The translations under genes and the position numbers were made by a program. Below are positions 5,567 through 6,275 of a stretch of DNA of 6,275 bases, piece by piece (the stretch's first letter is position 1; each line of letters begins with the position of its first letter). This stretch comes from CAMCFD01 sp965661355. Its GTDB lineage: Bacteria > Pseudomonadota > Alphaproteobacteria > Rickettsiales > UBA1997. The stretch covers positions 1-6,275 of the forward strand of contig CBFIDI010000065.1 in assembly GCA_965661355.1 (NCBI GenBank), written 5' to 3'. Below the pieces are notes generated by a model. The model ran no database searches, was not told where the DNA came from, and was given only the letters and a program-made list of their open reading frames with translations.

Positions 5567-6115
5567 ATGAAAAATTTTAAAACAAATAAACCAAATCAAG
5601 AAACAAAAAAATATTATGGCGCTCAGCATATTGAAGGTAAAATAACAAATTTACTAAGACCTCTCTTTAATTCAGATAAAAATAACTTTTTAATTATTAA
5701 CAACTTGACTAAAAATTGGCATAAAATTGTTGGCCAAAAATATTGTAAATTATGCGAGCCTAAATCTGTTAATTTTGATAAAAGCCCTAAAAAAAATGGT
5801 GAAAAAAAATCGGCAAAACTGACAATTGCGGTTTATAATTCTGCGGTTGGCTTTTTTTTACAAAATAACAGTGACAGCTTGCTTGACAAAATTTCTGCGC
5901 TTTATGGCTATAAAGCAATCGACAGAATAATTATTAAACAAGAAATTAAAGACATAGCCCATGAAGCAAAAGAAGAGATAAAGCTTGACAAACATAAAGA
6001 AGAGGCTTTGTTAAAGAGCCTAGAAAAAATTAAAGACAGCGCCCTAAAAGAAACCATGATGCGCCTTGGTCGCGATATAATAGGAAGAAAAGAACATGAG
6101 CTAAAAAATAATTAG
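5567..6115 (+). CDS. DUF721 / DciA-like protein
   Basis: A 182-residue cytoplasmic protein of the DUF721 family, which includes DciA, the predicted loader or operator of the replicative helicase DnaB in bacteria lacking DnaC/DnaI. The core spans about 22-126: ITNLLRPLF, then NLTKNWHKIVGQKYCKLCEP (47-65) with the family-typical W..IVG, a KH-like second half LTIAVYNSAVGFFLQNNSD (85-103), and LLDKISALYGYKAIDRIII (105-123). The C-terminus (about 128-180) is charged and helical, and DSALKETMMRLGRDIIGRKE resembles the C-terminal motif of alphaproteobacterial DUF721 proteins. The lysine-rich insert at about 65-83 is a species-level expansion. An in-frame TAA at 5558-5560 precedes the ATG; the polypurine AGATAAGAAAAA just upstream may act as a weak ribosome binding site. 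In many alphaproteobacteria this gene lies near a DsbA-like thioredoxin gene; none is present downstream here. Family is well supported; the helicase-loader role is inferred. Confidence 0.88.
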   Translation: MKNFKTNKPNQETKKYYGAQHIEGKITNLLRPLFNSDKNNFLIINNLTKNWHKIVGQKYCKLCEPKSVNFDKSPKKNGEKKSAKLTIAVYNSAVGFFLQNNSDSLLDKISALYGYKAIDRIIIKQEIKDIAHEAKEEIKLDKHKEEALLKSLEKIKDSALKETMMRLGRDIIGRKEHELKNN

Positions 6116-6119
6116 GCAC

Positions 6120-6134
6120 CAGAATATTATTCTG
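6120..6134. repeat. Short perfect hairpin after the DUF721 gene
   Basis: CAGAAT (6120-6125) and ATTCTG (6129-6134) form a 6-bp stem with a 3-base loop, five bases past the DUF721 stop codon. No T-run follows on either strand, so it is a poor intrinsic terminator. It could stabilise the transcript's 3' end or mark the end of two converging genes. Confidence 0.35.
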
Positions 6135-6192
6135 ACCACCATCTTTAAAGTCTAATTCATTACCGAAACTTAATATAATAATGCTATAGATC

Positions 6193-6275
6193 TTACTTTA
6201 AATTAAGCTGATTAATCAAAAACATGACATAATCTTTGATATTATACCAAGTCCTATCTTTAAACATTAATTTAG
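6193..6275 (-). CDS. 3' end of an unidentified minus-strand gene (partial)
   Basis: The minus-strand frame is open from the right edge (26 codons) to a TAA at 6195-6193. It reads protein-like, with FKDRTWYNIKDYVMFLINQ and ending LNLK, including a Trp and mixed charged and hydrophobic residues unusual for random A/T-rich DNA. It would converge on the DUF721 gene with a spacer of 77 bases. An internal ATG (6267-6265) could also start a 24-codon peptide, which is less likely. No family is recognised. Confidence 0.4.
   Translation of the reverse strand, partial: KLMFKDRTWYNIKDYVMFLINQLNLK

Overview
The window is a strongly A+T-rich piece of bacterial chromosome with sparse coding. Five complete genes are separated by long, very A+T-rich spacers. 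The gene set suggests a Gram-negative bacterium: an outer-membrane secretin with a lipoprotein signal, a parvulin-type lipoprotein foldase, and a DUF721/DciA-like protein with an alphaproteobacterial-looking C-terminus. Together with base composition, decayed-looking spacers and a rickettsial-style periplasmic foldase, this points to a host-associated alphaproteobacterium of the Rickettsiales or Holosporales kind. That placement is inference; no rRNA or other phylogenetic marker is present.

Layout, left to right. Bases 1-253 are non-coding, with a plausible promoter at 181-209. Bases 254-1822 (+) encode a 522-residue secretin lipoprotein of the MshL/PilQ/GspD superfamily. After 31 bases, 1854-2615 (+) encodes a polytopic membrane protein resembling an ABC-2 type permease, probably in the same transcript. 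A 487-base spacer (2616-3102) holds a weak terminator, an inverted repeat, one copy of a dispersed hairpin repeat and a strong terminator serving the minus-strand gene beyond it. Bases 3103-3960 (-) encode a PpiC/parvulin lipoprotein. A 573-base spacer (3961-4533) holds its likely promoter, a 7-bp inverted repeat, an open but start-less stretch that may be a decayed gene, and the second copy of the hairpin repeat. Bases 4534-5139 (+) encode an exported HNH/DUF1524 nuclease. A 427-base spacer follows. Bases 5567-6115 (+) encode a DUF721/DciA-like protein. At the right edge, 6193-6275 (-) looks like the 3' end of a gene entering from outside.

Functionally, most of the window concerns the cell envelope and beyond: an outer-membrane channel for a pilus or type II-like machine, an inner-membrane permease subunit, a periplasmic foldase and an extracytoplasmic nuclease. 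DUF721/DciA is the exception and belongs to chromosome replication. No CRISPR array, tRNA, rRNA, intact insertion sequence or defence operon was found. The least explained items are the paired hairpin repeats flanking the ppiC-like gene, the possible gene relic at about 4009-4246, and the exported nuclease standing alone between long spacers.
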